Source: Rhizobium sp. SSA_523 (GTDB lineage Bacteria; Pseudomonadota; Alphaproteobacteria; Rhizobiales; Rhizobiaceae). From it: a stretch of DNA of 64,000 bases. Under the pieces are notes generated by a model, which was not told where the DNA came from, searched no databases, and saw only the letters and a program-made list of their open reading frames with translations. The position numbers and the translations under genes are program-made. The stretch spans positions 62,001 through 126,000 of the forward strand of contig NZ_CP129381.1 of NCBI RefSeq assembly GCF_030435705.1, in the 5' to 3' direction. Shown piece by piece: positions 8,785 to 17,584 of this stretch. Positions within the stretch are counted from its first letter, which is position 1. Every line of letters begins with the position of its first letter.

Positions 8785-9897
8785 TCAATGTTCCTGTGAG
8801 CGGAGGCTGGCCGATTGCAGCACGGCCTCCGTATGTTCTCCGAGCGCCGGGACCGGCGCGAGGCTGCGACGGTCCTCGCCCTCAAACAGGAAGGCGCTGC
8901 GGACAATCGGGATGATGCCGCGTTCGGAGAAGGCCTCGCCGATCAATCCTCGCTGTCGCACCTGATCGCTTCCGGCGCTTTCGGAGAGCGTCCGCATCAT
9001 CCCTGCGGGAATGCCGGCCGCCACGAAGAGCTGTTCCCACTCCTCGGCCGGGCGTTTCGAAAGAGCTGCCTCGATCGCCTCGACGAAGTCTTCGGCATTT
9101 CGATCCCGCATCTTGCCGTCCGCGAAACGTTCGTCCTGAAGCAGTTCGGGACGCTCGATGAGGGTGCAGAGCTTTTCCAGCCATTTCTGGCTGATGCCCG
9201 CAATGAAGATGCGGCGGTCTCCGGCGCGATACCGGGCCATGGTGGGTCGTCTGCCATGAGAAGGCGGCCCACCGAGCAGTGCCGATGTGGTGTTTGCCGA
9301 TTGCAGGGCGAGCGCGGAGTCGAGCATGGAGACGTCGATGCGCTTGCCCCTGCCGGTCTTCTCTCGCGCATAGAGCGCGGCAAGGATGCCCGAGAAGGCG
9401 ACATAGCCGCTGAAGGGATCGAGAATGCCGATGCCGAGATCCATGCTGTCCGTCTCCGGGCCGAGATAGCAGTCGGAGAGGCCGGAGGTCGCCTGCACGG
9501 ACCATTCGATGGCCGGCATGTCGCGGAGCGGTCCCGTCTGGCCATAGCCGCTGATCGAGCAGGAAATCAGACGCGGCAATGTCGAATGCAGATCCGTCCA
9601 GTCCAGGCCGAGCTTCTCTGCGGCACCCGGTTTGAAATTCTCCACGACAATGTCGGCAGTCGCGACAAGGGCCAAAAGCGCGTCACGATCGCCGTCGGAT
9701 TTCAGGTCGAGCACGACGGAGCGTTTCCCGGCATTGACGGATTCGAACCTGCCATGGGGCCGGCCCCGAAAATCATCTCCGACGGGCGGTTCGATCTTGA
9801 TGACGTCCGCGCCGAGAAGGGCGAGCTGGTGGGTGCAGAATGGCCCGGCCAGCGCATGCGAGAGGTCGATGACGCGTATGCCCTCAAGAATGTTCAT
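8785..9897 (-). CDS. Type III CoA-transferase (CaiB/BaiF family), copy 2
   Basis: 370 residues. Motifs in order: LEGIRVIDLSHALAGPFCTHQL, GADVIKIEPPVGDD, SVNAGKRSVVLDLKSDGD, putative catalytic Asp in GILDPFSGY, then KRIDVSMLDSAL. It is related to the gene at 7570 but clearly divergent, so the two may form a heteromer or act on different acids. The start overlaps the MmgE/PrpD stop by four bases with GGGAGG upstream; an 18-base gap leads to copy 1. Confidence 0.9.
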   Translation of the reverse strand: MNILEGIRVIDLSHALAGPFCTHQLALLGADVIKIEPPVGDDFRGRPHGRFESVNAGKRSVVLDLKSDGDRDALLALVATADIVVENFKPGAAEKLGLDWTDLHSTLPRLISCSISGYGQTGPLRDMPAIEWSVQATSGLSDCYLGPETDSMDLGIGILDPFSGYVAFSGILAALYAREKTGRGKRIDVSMLDSALALQSANTTSALLGGPPSHGRRPTMARYRAGDRRIFIAGISQKWLEKLCTLIERPELLQDERFADGKMRDRNAEDFVEAIEAALSKRPAEEWEQLFVAAGIPAGMMRTLSESAGSDQVRQRGLIGEAFSERGIIPIVRSAFLFEGEDRRSLAPVPALGEHTEAVLQSASLRSQEH

Positions 9898-11285
9898 CGT
9901 GCGCCTCCCAGAACCGTCGAGATCCCTCCAATGTCGGGAAGGGTCTCGAGGTTCATGACCATGTCGAGGACGCGGGCAGCGGCCTTGTCGCCGATCACCG
10001 GCCCCGAAAGCCGCTCGAACTTGGCGATGACCCGATCCGCCGGGATTTCCTTGCCGGGCCCGCCAGGGCGTTGGGTATGTTGAACCGTCTTCGTCGAACC
10101 GTCGCGAAGATGTGCAACCAGCCGCGAGGCATGGCGAAGGCCAAGCCCGCCTTTGTCGATCTCGGCGTCGATCTGGAATTTCACCCGCGATGCAAGGGCA
10201 ACGGTCTCGGGATCAGACAGCCGCTCTTCCGCAAACTGATCGACAAAGGCATCGCCATCCATCAGCGCTACAGCGGCCGCATAACTGCCGTTCATCTGAG
10301 CCGCGACGACATCTTTCGGCTGATAGGTCCAGCCGACATTGCTGACGGCGATGCTGCCCATATTGACCTCGAGCCGCTCGAGGTTTTGCGGCGTGACGCC
10401 CAGATTGCGTAGCTCGATCGCGCCTTCGACAACAGTCTGGGCGCTGGCGCAGGTGGAGAAGATCTTGAAGCCGACGCCTTCCAGCAGCCAGACCTCGCCC
10501 AGATGCCGCATCACCGCGTCCCGGTCGCCATCGAAGCGCATGGCGGAAAGCAGGCCGCCGAAATCGGCCTCGATCGCGGTTTCGGATCCTGTAAAACCGC
10601 GCCGTGCCAACAAGCCAGCCGTAACACCAGCCCCGGCGGCATGGCCAGCATGAAAGCGCTTCGACATTCCGCCGGTTCGGGCCGAATAGAGTCCGGCCGC
10701 CTGCGTCGCGCCGAGCGCGATTGCGGCCTGGGCCTGCATCGGATCGAGATCGAGCAATTTTGCAGCGGCTGCAGCGGCGGCAACGGCTCCAAGCGTCCCG
10801 GTCGGGTGAAAGCCGCTTAGTCCGTGCCCGCGCCCGGCTGCGATGCCGAGGCGAATGCCGATCTCATAGCCGACGCCCACCGCATTCAGCAGCGCTGCGC
10901 CGGAGGCTTGCGTCAGTTCGGAAAGCGCCCAAGCGGCGGGCAGGGTAACCGCGCCAGGATGCAATTGCCCGCTCAGATGGACGTCGTCGAGTTCGAATCC
11001 ATGCACCGCCGTACCGTTGACCGTGGCCGCGGCCGTAACGCCGACGCAGCCCGCCATGCCCCAGATCTGCGATCGGCCCTGCGCACTCTCCTCCGCGACA
11101 GCCGCGGCAATTCTGCCCCAGGGCCGCTGAGACCCGTAGAGGCCGCAGCCGAGCGTGTCGAGGATGCAGAGCTTCAGATGGTCGCGGGTTTTAGCCGGCA
11201 GGGCCGTTGCGGACCGGTCGGCAATCCACCTGGCGATGTCTGCGGTGAGGCAAGGGCCTGCCGGTGAAGCGACATTGACGTTCAC
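9894..11285 (-). CDS. MmgE/PrpD family protein
   Basis: 463 residues with the family's long helical domain: LDTLGCGLYGS near residue 50, the HGFELDDVHL-type motif (HGFELDDVHLSGQLHPG in the usual form), HPTGTLGAVAAAAAAAKLL and KRFHAGHAAGAGVTAGLLA. Members include 2-methylcitrate dehydratase, cis-aconitate decarboxylase and iminodisuccinate epimerase, so a (de)hydration, decarboxylation or epimerisation of a carboxylic acid is plausible. GTG start with AAGGAGG eight bases upstream, overlapping the enolase-superfamily stop by four bases. Confidence 0.87.
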   Translation of the reverse strand: MNVNVASPAGPCLTADIARWIADRSATALPAKTRDHLKLCILDTLGCGLYGSQRPWGRIAAAVAEESAQGRSQIWGMAGCVGVTAAATVNGTAVHGFELDDVHLSGQLHPGAVTLPAAWALSELTQASGAALLNAVGVGYEIGIRLGIAAGRGHGLSGFHPTGTLGAVAAAAAAAKLLDLDPMQAQAAIALGATQAAGLYSARTGGMSKRFHAGHAAGAGVTAGLLARRGFTGSETAIEADFGGLLSAMRFDGDRDAVMRHLGEVWLLEGVGFKIFSTCASAQTVVEGAIELRNLGVTPQNLERLEVNMGSIAVSNVGWTYQPKDVVAAQMNGSYAAAVALMDGDAFVDQFAEERLSDPETVALASRVKFQIDAEIDKGGLGLRHASRLVAHLRDGSTKTVQHTQRPGGPGKEIPADRVIAKFERLSGPVIGDKAAARVLDMVMNLETLPDIGGISTVLGGAR

Positions 11286-12454
11286 GTGACGACCTCCTTC
11301 ATCAGGACGATCTTCTCCAGAGCCTTGTGATCCGGCTCGACACCAAGGCCCGGTCTGTCGACCGGGGCGACCGAACCGTTCTCCAGCGTGTAGACCGGCT
11401 CCGGCACCAGCGGATCAGGGCCGGAAACCCCGAGACCGAACAGGAATTCACCGGCAGGCATGACCCGCTTCGGCGGCAGGCTGGTGTGGAAATGAATGCC
11501 GGCAGCGGCCTCGAGTTGGGAGAACGCAGCCAGTCCGCCGATATTGACAAGTATATCAGCCGCTTCGGCAATGGCCGCGATCTTGCGCGCCTTGGAAATG
11601 CCGCCGACCTTGTAGAGCTTGAGGCAGAAAACATCGACGGCGCGACGGCTCGCCAGTTCATGCGCGTCGTCCAGCGTCATGATGCTTTCATCGGCCATGA
11701 TCGGTACGCCCCTCGCTGCATCGCGGATCCGCGCCAGGCCATCGAAATTTCCGCGGGCGATCGGCTGTTCCAGATAGCCGAGATCGTCATCCGTCAGCCG
11801 CTCCAGAACCGCGATGGATTGCGCAACGGTCCAGCCGGTATTGGGATCGATACCGATCGTCACACCGTCGCCCAAAGCCTTCCGGACCGCCTTGAAGTTT
11901 GCGATATCCTGCTGAACACCCGCAGGATGACCGGCCTTTAGGCAAAGCGTGCGGACGCCATATTCGTCTACCGCCCGGCGGCATTCGGCGATCATGCCGT
12001 CCGGCGTTTCGGACAGGCCGACCGACCATTCCAGCGGAATGCGATCATAGTTGCGGCCACCGATCAGACTGTAGACGGGAAGACCGACCGCCTTGCCCAT
12101 CGCGTCATGCAGGGCGTGGTCAAGCGCCGCGCGCGCCTGGACATTGCCGGGCAGTGCGAGATCGAAGGCTGCGACAATGGATTCGATATCCCAGATGCTG
12201 CGGCCGATCATCCGCGGCGCATAGATGTCGCGGATCGCGGCCACCATTCCGAGGCCGGTATCAGGCAGGAAGTGGCTCGGCGCGATAGGGCGTATCTGGC
12301 CGTAGCCCCTTACACCCTCCGCATGGATCGTCACGAGCACGGGCTTGCCAAGAAGTGTGCCGCGGGCTCCGGTGTCGTAGCGGCCGCTGGAAGACAGCCT
12401 TTGCAACCGGGTTGGAAGGTCGGTGACTGCGACCTCGATCCTGTCGATCTTCAA
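11282..12454 (-). CDS. Enolase-superfamily enzyme, muconate-lactonizing subgroup, probable TTG start
   Basis: About 390 residues. Barrel residues expected for the MLE subgroup are visible: Lys in TLCLKAG, metal ligands in GIDPN, YLEQP and MADES, and the second Lys in FCLKLYKVGG. Members include cycloisomerases, dehydratases and racemases that abstract a proton alpha to a carboxylate. The longest frame starts with an ATG at 12469, but that ATG contains the GGGAGG ribosome site. A TTG at 12454 is spaced correctly and gives MKIDRIEV, the normal family start. First gene of the catabolic operon, just downstream of the operator candidate at 12500-12537. Confidence 0.88.
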   Translation of the reverse strand: MKIDRIEVAVTDLPTRLQRLSSSGRYDTGARGTLLGKPVLVTIHAEGVRGYGQIRPIAPSHFLPDTGLGMVAAIRDIYAPRMIGRSIWDIESIVAAFDLALPGNVQARAALDHALHDAMGKAVGLPVYSLIGGRNYDRIPLEWSVGLSETPDGMIAECRRAVDEYGVRTLCLKAGHPAGVQQDIANFKAVRKALGDGVTIGIDPNTGWTVAQSIAVLERLTDDDLGYLEQPIARGNFDGLARIRDAARGVPIMADESIMTLDDAHELASRRAVDVFCLKLYKVGGISKARKIAAIAEAADILVNIGGLAAFSQLEAAAGIHFHTSLPPKRVMPAGEFLFGLGVSGPDPLVPEPVYTLENGSVAPVDRPGLGVEPDHKALEKIVLMKEVVT

Positions 12455-12499
12455 ATTCGATCCTCCCATTTCACCTGTCGATTAGCACCCGTTAATCGT

Positions 12500-12537
12500 A
12501 ATGTCCACTAGGTGAAAACAAATTTCATAAAGTGAAA
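12500..12537. promoter_or_regulatory. Candidate operator, double palindrome (site B of the matched pair)
   Basis: Read on the minus strand this gives TTTCACTTTATGAAA followed by TTCACCTAGTGGA, the same boxes and spacing as 4063-4100, with 32 of 38 positions identical. It ends about 45 bases before the TTG start at 12454, placing it over or near the promoter of the catabolic operon. A further TTCA-N5-TGAA palindrome adjoins it at 12538-12552. Expected to bind the same regulator as site A. Confidence 0.7.
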
Positions 12538-12630
12538 CTTCAGCATATGAAGAGCAGGCGCACAGGCGCCTCCTGCGTGCGGCAAAGGGGCTACCTACAA
12601 CTCATCGAAAGCGGGTGTTGCTATGTCTGG

Positions 12631-12655
12631 CGATCCCCAGCCAGGCTGGGGATCG
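12631..12655 (-). terminator. Stem-loop, likely terminator of the 12678 gene
   Basis: Perfect 11-base stem (CGATCCCCAGC with its complement) and a three-base loop, 22 bases after the stop of the binding-protein gene. No run of T follows on the minus strand, so it may instead protect the 3' end or work with Rho. Confidence 0.5.
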
Positions 12656-12677
12656 TGAGTGAGTGACGATTGAAAGG

Positions 12678-13667
12678 TCAGAGACCCATCAGTCTATACA
12701 TCGCGTCCGATTCCGCCTTGGCCGCACGCGGATCTATGACCCGCACGTCCGGCATCTTGCGCGTGTTCGGCACGCCCTCGATTGGCGAGAAACCGTCCGG
12801 ATTGTTCAGGGACTGCGCCTCCGGCGTCAGAAGGAAGCTGATGAACAGCTTGCCGGCATTGGGATGCGGTGCCTTGGCGACAAGGCTGATCATGTTGTCG
12901 GAGGAAATCGTCGGGCTGGGGAAGCTTTCGTCGAGCGGCGCGCCGTTCTTGACCAGTCCGACAATGACCTGATGAATGCCCGGCGCATAGACCGTCTGGG
13001 CTCCTCCGGCGACCTGCTGGATGCCGGGTACCGCGCTTTGCGAATAAGTCGCCATCTTGCCGAGCTTCTGGAGGAACTCGTCGCCGTAGAGATCCCGCAG
13101 CATCTTGTAGAACTGGTTTGATGTGACGCCGCTGCGCGGGTCGGTGAGCATGATTTTGCCGGCGAGTTTCGGATTGACGAGGTCCTCCCAGCTCTTCAGG
13201 CCTTCCGGGAACAGGGTCTTGTTCCAGACGATTGAATAGGGGTTGTAGCCAACCGTCACCATGCCCTTTTGCTTGGCCTTTTCCGGCCATTCGGCAAGAC
13301 CCGGAACCTCGTCCAGCGCGGCGAACTTGCCATCGGCGGCGCGATCCTCATGGAAGCCGCGATCGGTGCTGTAGTACACATCCGCAAGCGAATTGCCGGA
13401 CTGGTCCTCCGCCATGAACCGCTGCGCGAGCGCCGAGGAACCCTGCCGTTGAACCTCGATCCGGACGCCATATTTCTCCTCGAAGGCCTCCGACAGGCTT
13501 TGCATGATGCCGGGATCGATATTGGTGTAGACGGTGGCCGAGCCTTCGGCCTTGGCGGCCTCCACCAGGGCTTCGGGTGCCTGCGCCCGTGCCGGGAGAA
13601 CAGCGACGGTCATGGCGATCGCGATTGCGGGTATGGCTTTCATGGAATGCCTGAGAGCTGATGACAT
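12678..13667 (-). CDS. ABC transporter substrate-binding protein, Fe(3+)/thiamine/polyamine type
   Basis: 329 residues from the ATG at 13667, which follows GGAGGAGGAA. Signal peptide SMKAIPAIAIAMTVAVLPARA with cleavage near AQA. The mature part fits family-1 binding proteins of the FbpA/AfuA group: ATVYTNIDPGIMQSL, FEEKYGVRIEVQRQGS, LADVYYSTD, KLAGKIMLTDPRSG. A longer frame runs upstream to 13961 but only overlaps the permease. Not necessarily an iron receptor: many relatives bind organic anions, and the neighbouring nitrilase and aldolase genes suggest an organic substrate. Confidence 0.87.
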   Translation of the reverse strand: MSSALRHSMKAIPAIAIAMTVAVLPARAQAPEALVEAAKAEGSATVYTNIDPGIMQSLSEAFEEKYGVRIEVQRQGSSALAQRFMAEDQSGNSLADVYYSTDRGFHEDRAADGKFAALDEVPGLAEWPEKAKQKGMVTVGYNPYSIVWNKTLFPEGLKSWEDLVNPKLAGKIMLTDPRSGVTSNQFYKMLRDLYGDEFLQKLGKMATYSQSAVPGIQQVAGGAQTVYAPGIHQVIVGLVKNGAPLDESFPSPTISSDNMISLVAKAPHPNAGKLFISFLLTPEAQSLNNPDGFSPIEGVPNTRKMPDVRVIDPRAAKAESDAMYRLMGL

Positions 13668-13693
13668 GAGTTCCTCCTCCTCCTTTGTTGCAG

Positions 13694-15442
13694 TCAGTGC
13701 GTGGTCGCGTCGCGGCTTCGCCTCGTGACGAACAGCATGGCGCCGACAAGGCTTGCGCTGATCGTCGAGATGACCAGGGCCAGGGCCGCGACCTGCGGGA
13801 AATTGCCGAAATTCCAGAAATCCAGAAGCACACGGCCGATCACGGGGTTGCGCGGACCGGACAGGAATGCCGATGCCGTCACTTCTCCGACTGTATGGAC
13901 AAAGACCATGATCCATCCAGCGACAATGCCGGGAATGGCGAGCGGCAGCAGGATCTTCCAAAGGGTGACGATGTCGGTGGCCTTGGAGACGCGCGATGCC
14001 TCGCCAAGTTCAGCGCCAATGGAATCCGCCGCTGCTGCCGCAGAACGCGCCGCATAGGTGATCGTCATGACGATATAGGCGAGGAACAGGATCGTCGTGG
14101 TTCCGTAGATGCGCAGCGGTTCATGGCTGAAGGCGAGGATGAAGGCCACGCCGATCACCGTATGCGGAATGGTGGCGGGCAGGCCAGTCAGCCCGTCGAC
14201 CAGCTTGCGCATCAATCCGCTCTTGCTGAAATGCAGCGCGATCGCTCCGGTCAACAGCATATTGCAGGTGGCGACAGCGCAGCCCAGCATCATGCTGTTG
14301 AAAAGAGCCTGCACGGTCTGCCGGTTGTCGAACAGCACCGTCTGGAAATTCTTCAAGGACAGGACGGACCAGTTGATCGACGGGGTCCAGAACGGTTGCA
14401 GCGAGACCAGTCCCAGACCGAGGATCGGCAGGATTGCCGTCATCAGGAGATAGAAGATCGCCAGCCCCAGAACCAGATGCCGCATGGCGCCGAGCCGAAC
14501 CGGCGTCGCACGCATCCCCTTGCCGGAAATCGTTGCATTGCGGCCGCGTTTGACGACGAAACCCTGGGCCAGCAGCAACATCTGGACGGTCACGAGAAGA
14601 CCGAGCGCCAGGATGAGGGCAGGGCCGGTCTTTGCCGGATATTCACTCAGGAGCCGGTAGATATAGACCGAGAGGACGTCGATCTTCGCGCCGCCACCAA
14701 GAACGGCGGGGACCGAAAAGAGGCTGACGCCCGAGATGAAGCCCAGCAGCACGGAGGCCGCCAGTGCTGGCCTGATGGCGGGCAATGTCACCTTCAGCGT
14801 GGTCTTGAACGGTCCGGCGCCGCTGACACGCGCGGCCTCCTCCACTGAAGGGTCCAGCCGTTGCAGCGCCGCGGAGACGATCAGATAGACATAGGGAACG
14901 GTATAGAGGCCCGTGACGACGATCAGCCCGGTCATCGAATAGATGTTGAACGGCCCCTGCTGGAGATTTATGCCGAGCGGCTCGAGAATGGCGCGCAGGA
15001 AGAAGTTGAGGAGCCCCGCCCGCGGATCGAGCAGGACCGCCCAACCGATCACGCCCGCGACCGGCGGGACGATGAGGGCGGCCAGCGGCAGCAATTGTCC
15101 GATGAAGCCGAGGCTTGCGTCTGTGCGCTCGTTCGCCCAGGCCAGCGCCGACCCGATGACGAGCGCGATGGCGGTTGCGCCGGTGACGACGATGACCGTG
15201 TTCATTATGGCTGCAGGCAGCGTTCGCGAAAGCTCGCCGGACACGAGCTCGGCCAACCCGGTCTTCAGGTTTGGCAGTTCGACGCCGATCGCTACGCCGA
15301 TCGGATAGATGATCAGCACCGCGCTGATCAGCAGCAACAGGATCCAAAGGACAATGGAGAGCGGGCCCATCTGGCGGATTCGCGCGAGCAGCCGGCTCTG
15401 CCGCGACGTGGCGCTGCTTTCATGATAGGCGAGCGTCATCAC
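13694..15442 (-). CDS. ABC transporter permease, fused two-domain type (FbpB/ThiP-like)
   Basis: 582 residues with two homologous membrane domains of about six helices each. EAA-type loops are seen around LDPSVEEAARVSGAGPFKTTLK and GAELGEASRVSKATDIVTLWK, given here in part as EEAARVSGAGPFKTT and GEASRVSKATDIVTL. One polypeptide therefore makes the whole channel, as in the iron and thiamine importers. Start overlaps the ATPase stop by four bases; the binding-protein gene follows after 26 bases. Confidence 0.9.
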   Translation of the reverse strand: MMTLAYHESSATSRQSRLLARIRQMGPLSIVLWILLLLISAVLIIYPIGVAIGVELPNLKTGLAELVSGELSRTLPAAIMNTVIVVTGATAIALVIGSALAWANERTDASLGFIGQLLPLAALIVPPVAGVIGWAVLLDPRAGLLNFFLRAILEPLGINLQQGPFNIYSMTGLIVVTGLYTVPYVYLIVSAALQRLDPSVEEAARVSGAGPFKTTLKVTLPAIRPALAASVLLGFISGVSLFSVPAVLGGGAKIDVLSVYIYRLLSEYPAKTGPALILALGLLVTVQMLLLAQGFVVKRGRNATISGKGMRATPVRLGAMRHLVLGLAIFYLLMTAILPILGLGLVSLQPFWTPSINWSVLSLKNFQTVLFDNRQTVQALFNSMMLGCAVATCNMLLTGAIALHFSKSGLMRKLVDGLTGLPATIPHTVIGVAFILAFSHEPLRIYGTTTILFLAYIVMTITYAARSAAAAADSIGAELGEASRVSKATDIVTLWKILLPLAIPGIVAGWIMVFVHTVGEVTASAFLSGPRNPVIGRVLLDFWNFGNFPQVAALALVISTISASLVGAMLFVTRRSRDATTH

Positions 15443-16605
15443 GCCATCTCCCGGGGGAAAATGCGCGTCTGGGCGGGCGAGCAGGAGATGGTGACCCGTT
15501 CTCCGGGCTGCAGCGTATCGCCGCCCGAGACCGTTACGGAGATCTGGTGCTCGCCGATGGCAAAGACGTGCTGCACCGTGGCGCCGAGATAGAGGGAGCG
15601 TTCAAGCTCGCAGACGAAGTGATTGTGGCCGGCCGACGGCTGGCCGATCGTCTGCAGCTTGCAGTGTTCCGGGCGAACCATAACGTACACGTCTGAACCT
15701 TCCGGCAGGCTGGGGCCGCCGAACACGCCTTCCAGCCGGCCGATCGGCGTATCCACCGAGGCACCCGTCCCTGAGACGAGAACGAGTTTACCCGGCACCT
15801 CATTCGTGGAGCCGACGAAATCGGCAACATAGCGCGAGGTCGGGCGGTCGTAGATGGCGCGCGGCGAGCCGATCTGGGCGATCCGTCCCACGTCCATGAC
15901 AGCGATCTTGTCGGCCAGCGCCAGCGCCTCCGTCTGGTCGTGGGTGACGTAGATGGCGGAAAAGCCGATCCGTGCCTGAAGATTGAGAAGTTCGACACGC
16001 AATCTTTCGCGCACCTTGGCATCGAGGTTGGACAGCGGCTCATCGAAAAGCACCAAGCCATCATTCGAGACGATGGCGCGCGCCAGGGCGACGCGCTGCT
16101 GCTGGCCGCCGCTCATCTGGCCCGGATAGGCCGCCGGATATTTTCCAAGGCCGACGAGGTCCAGGGCCGCTTCGGCTCGCCGGCGCGCCTCGTCTGCGGA
16201 CACGCCAATATTGCGGAGCGGGAAGGCGACGTTTTCGGAAACCGTCAGATGAGGCCACAGCGCGTAGGACTGGAACACCATGTTGAAGCGCCGCTTTTCC
16301 GGCGGAACGAAAATACCTTTGGCAGCGGAAAAGACCAGCGTGTCATCGATGAAGATTTCGCCGGAATCAGGCTCTTCAAGGCCTGCGACGCAGCGCAGCA
16401 GTGTGGTCTTGCCGCAACCGCTCGGGCCAAGAAGGACGACGAACTCGTTCGATCCTATGTCCAGCGAGACATTGTCCAGCGCGAGGTGGTGGCCGCGCTT
16501 GGTCGTGTATGTCTTGGATATGTTGCGGACGGAAACCCGCGGAACGAGCGTCTGCTCTAGCGAAGTCTCCGGGTATCCGACCCTATGCCGAGTCGTCTCC
16601 AGCAT
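15439..16605 (-). CDS. ABC transporter ATP-binding protein, FbpC/PotA type
   Basis: 388 residues. Walker A GPSGCGKTT, signature [14 protein letters not shown], Walker [17 protein letters not shown], and a C-terminal TOBE-like domain from about residue 250, which often senses the substrate or regulatory proteins. ATG at 16605 is preceded by GGGAGGAGG. First gene after a 138-base gap behind the nitrilase gene; it may have its own promoter there or be read from the aldolase promoter. Confidence 0.9.
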   Translation of the reverse strand: MLETTRHRVGYPETSLEQTLVPRVSVRNISKTYTTKRGHHLALDNVSLDIGSNEFVVLLGPSGCGKTTLLRCVAGLEEPDSGEIFIDDTLVFSAAKGIFVPPEKRRFNMVFQSYALWPHLTVSENVAFPLRNIGVSADEARRRAEAALDLVGLGKYPAAYPGQMSGGQQQRVALARAIVSNDGLVLFDEPLSNLDAKVRERLRVELLNLQARIGFSAIYVTHDQTEALALADKIAVMDVGRIAQIGSPRAIYDRPTSRYVADFVGSTNEVPGKLVLVSGTGASVDTPIGRLEGVFGGPSLPEGSDVYVMVRPEHCKLQTIGQPSAGHNHFVCELERSLYLGATVQHVFAIGEHQISVTVSGGDTLQPGERVTISCSPAQTRIFPREMA

Positions 16606-16743
16606 CGACGCCTCCTCCCGATGTTGCCGATGAGCGAACCATAGGGAGGTATTTCACGAGATGCAATTAAAAATCACAGGATGAGAAGCGATGCGGTTCG
16701 TTTCTGCCGGGAGGAGGCAGCCTCGATCGCGATGGGAGCCCCA

Positions 16744-17568
16744 TCAACGCGTGTGGCAGAGGGTATTCAAGACACGATGATTTGCCACCGGAAGGTTTCG
16801 ACGCACCGTCTCAAGATAATCCGGGTCAAGCCTTGCGGTGACGGCGGTGACGAAATCCGGGCTTTGCGCGATCACGTGGCCCCAGGGATTGACCACCATC
16901 GAATGGCCGTAACAGGCTTTCCTGCCGCTGGCATGTGTGCCGGTTTGGCCGACAGCCACAAAATAGGTCTGCGTTTCGATGGCGCGCGCCCGTGCCAGGA
17001 TCTCCCAGTGATCCTTGCCGGTTGAGAGGGTGAATGCGGCAGGCAGAACAATAATGTCGGCGCCGAGATCACGCAGGCGCTGGAACAGTTCGGGGAAACG
17101 AATGTCGTAGCAGATGCCACATCCAACGGTCACATTGCCGATCTTGTAGGTGACGACATCGCCTCCACGATGGATGGAGTCTGACTCGCGGTAGACAATG
17201 CCTTCAGGTGTTTCGACATCGAAAAGGTGGATCTTCCGATAGCGGGCGATTTGGCGTCCGTCCGTCCCAAACACCAGTGACGTATTGTAGAAAGCCTCGC
17301 CTTCCTTTTCGACAATCGATCCTGCATGCAGGGTCACGCCGTGCCGTGCCGCGGTTTCTGACAGGAAGGACCAGGTTTCGCCGCCAGGAAAGGTTTCGGC
17401 ACTGGCATGCATGGCATTTCGATCATCGTCCAGAAAGGCGAAATATTCCGGCAAAACGACGAGCTGCGGGTTCTCATCCCGGACGACAGTCTTGATCAGC
17501 GTTCCGGCGGATTGCAGGTTGGCCGCCTTGTCATTTTGCGAATTCATCTGGATCAGTGAGATTTTCAT
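16744..17568 (-). CDS. Carbon-nitrogen hydrolase (nitrilase superfamily)
   Basis: 274 residues from the ATG at 17568 (MKISLIQMNS), the normal family length. The catalytic triad is readable: Glu in VVLPEYF, Lys in YRKIHLFD and Cys in GCGICYDIRFPELF. This branch contains omega-amidases, beta-ureidopropionases and carbamoylases that hydrolyse an amide or ureide C-N bond. A longer frame to 17655 overlaps the aldolase gene and is unlikely. It follows the aldolase gene by 16 bases. Confidence 0.88.
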   Translation of the reverse strand: MKISLIQMNSQNDKAANLQSAGTLIKTVVRDENPQLVVLPEYFAFLDDDRNAMHASAETFPGGETWSFLSETAARHGVTLHAGSIVEKEGEAFYNTSLVFGTDGRQIARYRKIHLFDVETPEGIVYRESDSIHRGGDVVTYKIGNVTVGCGICYDIRFPELFQRLRDLGADIIVLPAAFTLSTGKDHWEILARARAIETQTYFVAVGQTGTHASGRKACYGHSMVVNPWGHVIAQSPDFVTAVTARLDPDYLETVRRNLPVANHRVLNTLCHTR

Positions 17569-17584
17569 CACGCAAATTCCTGTG

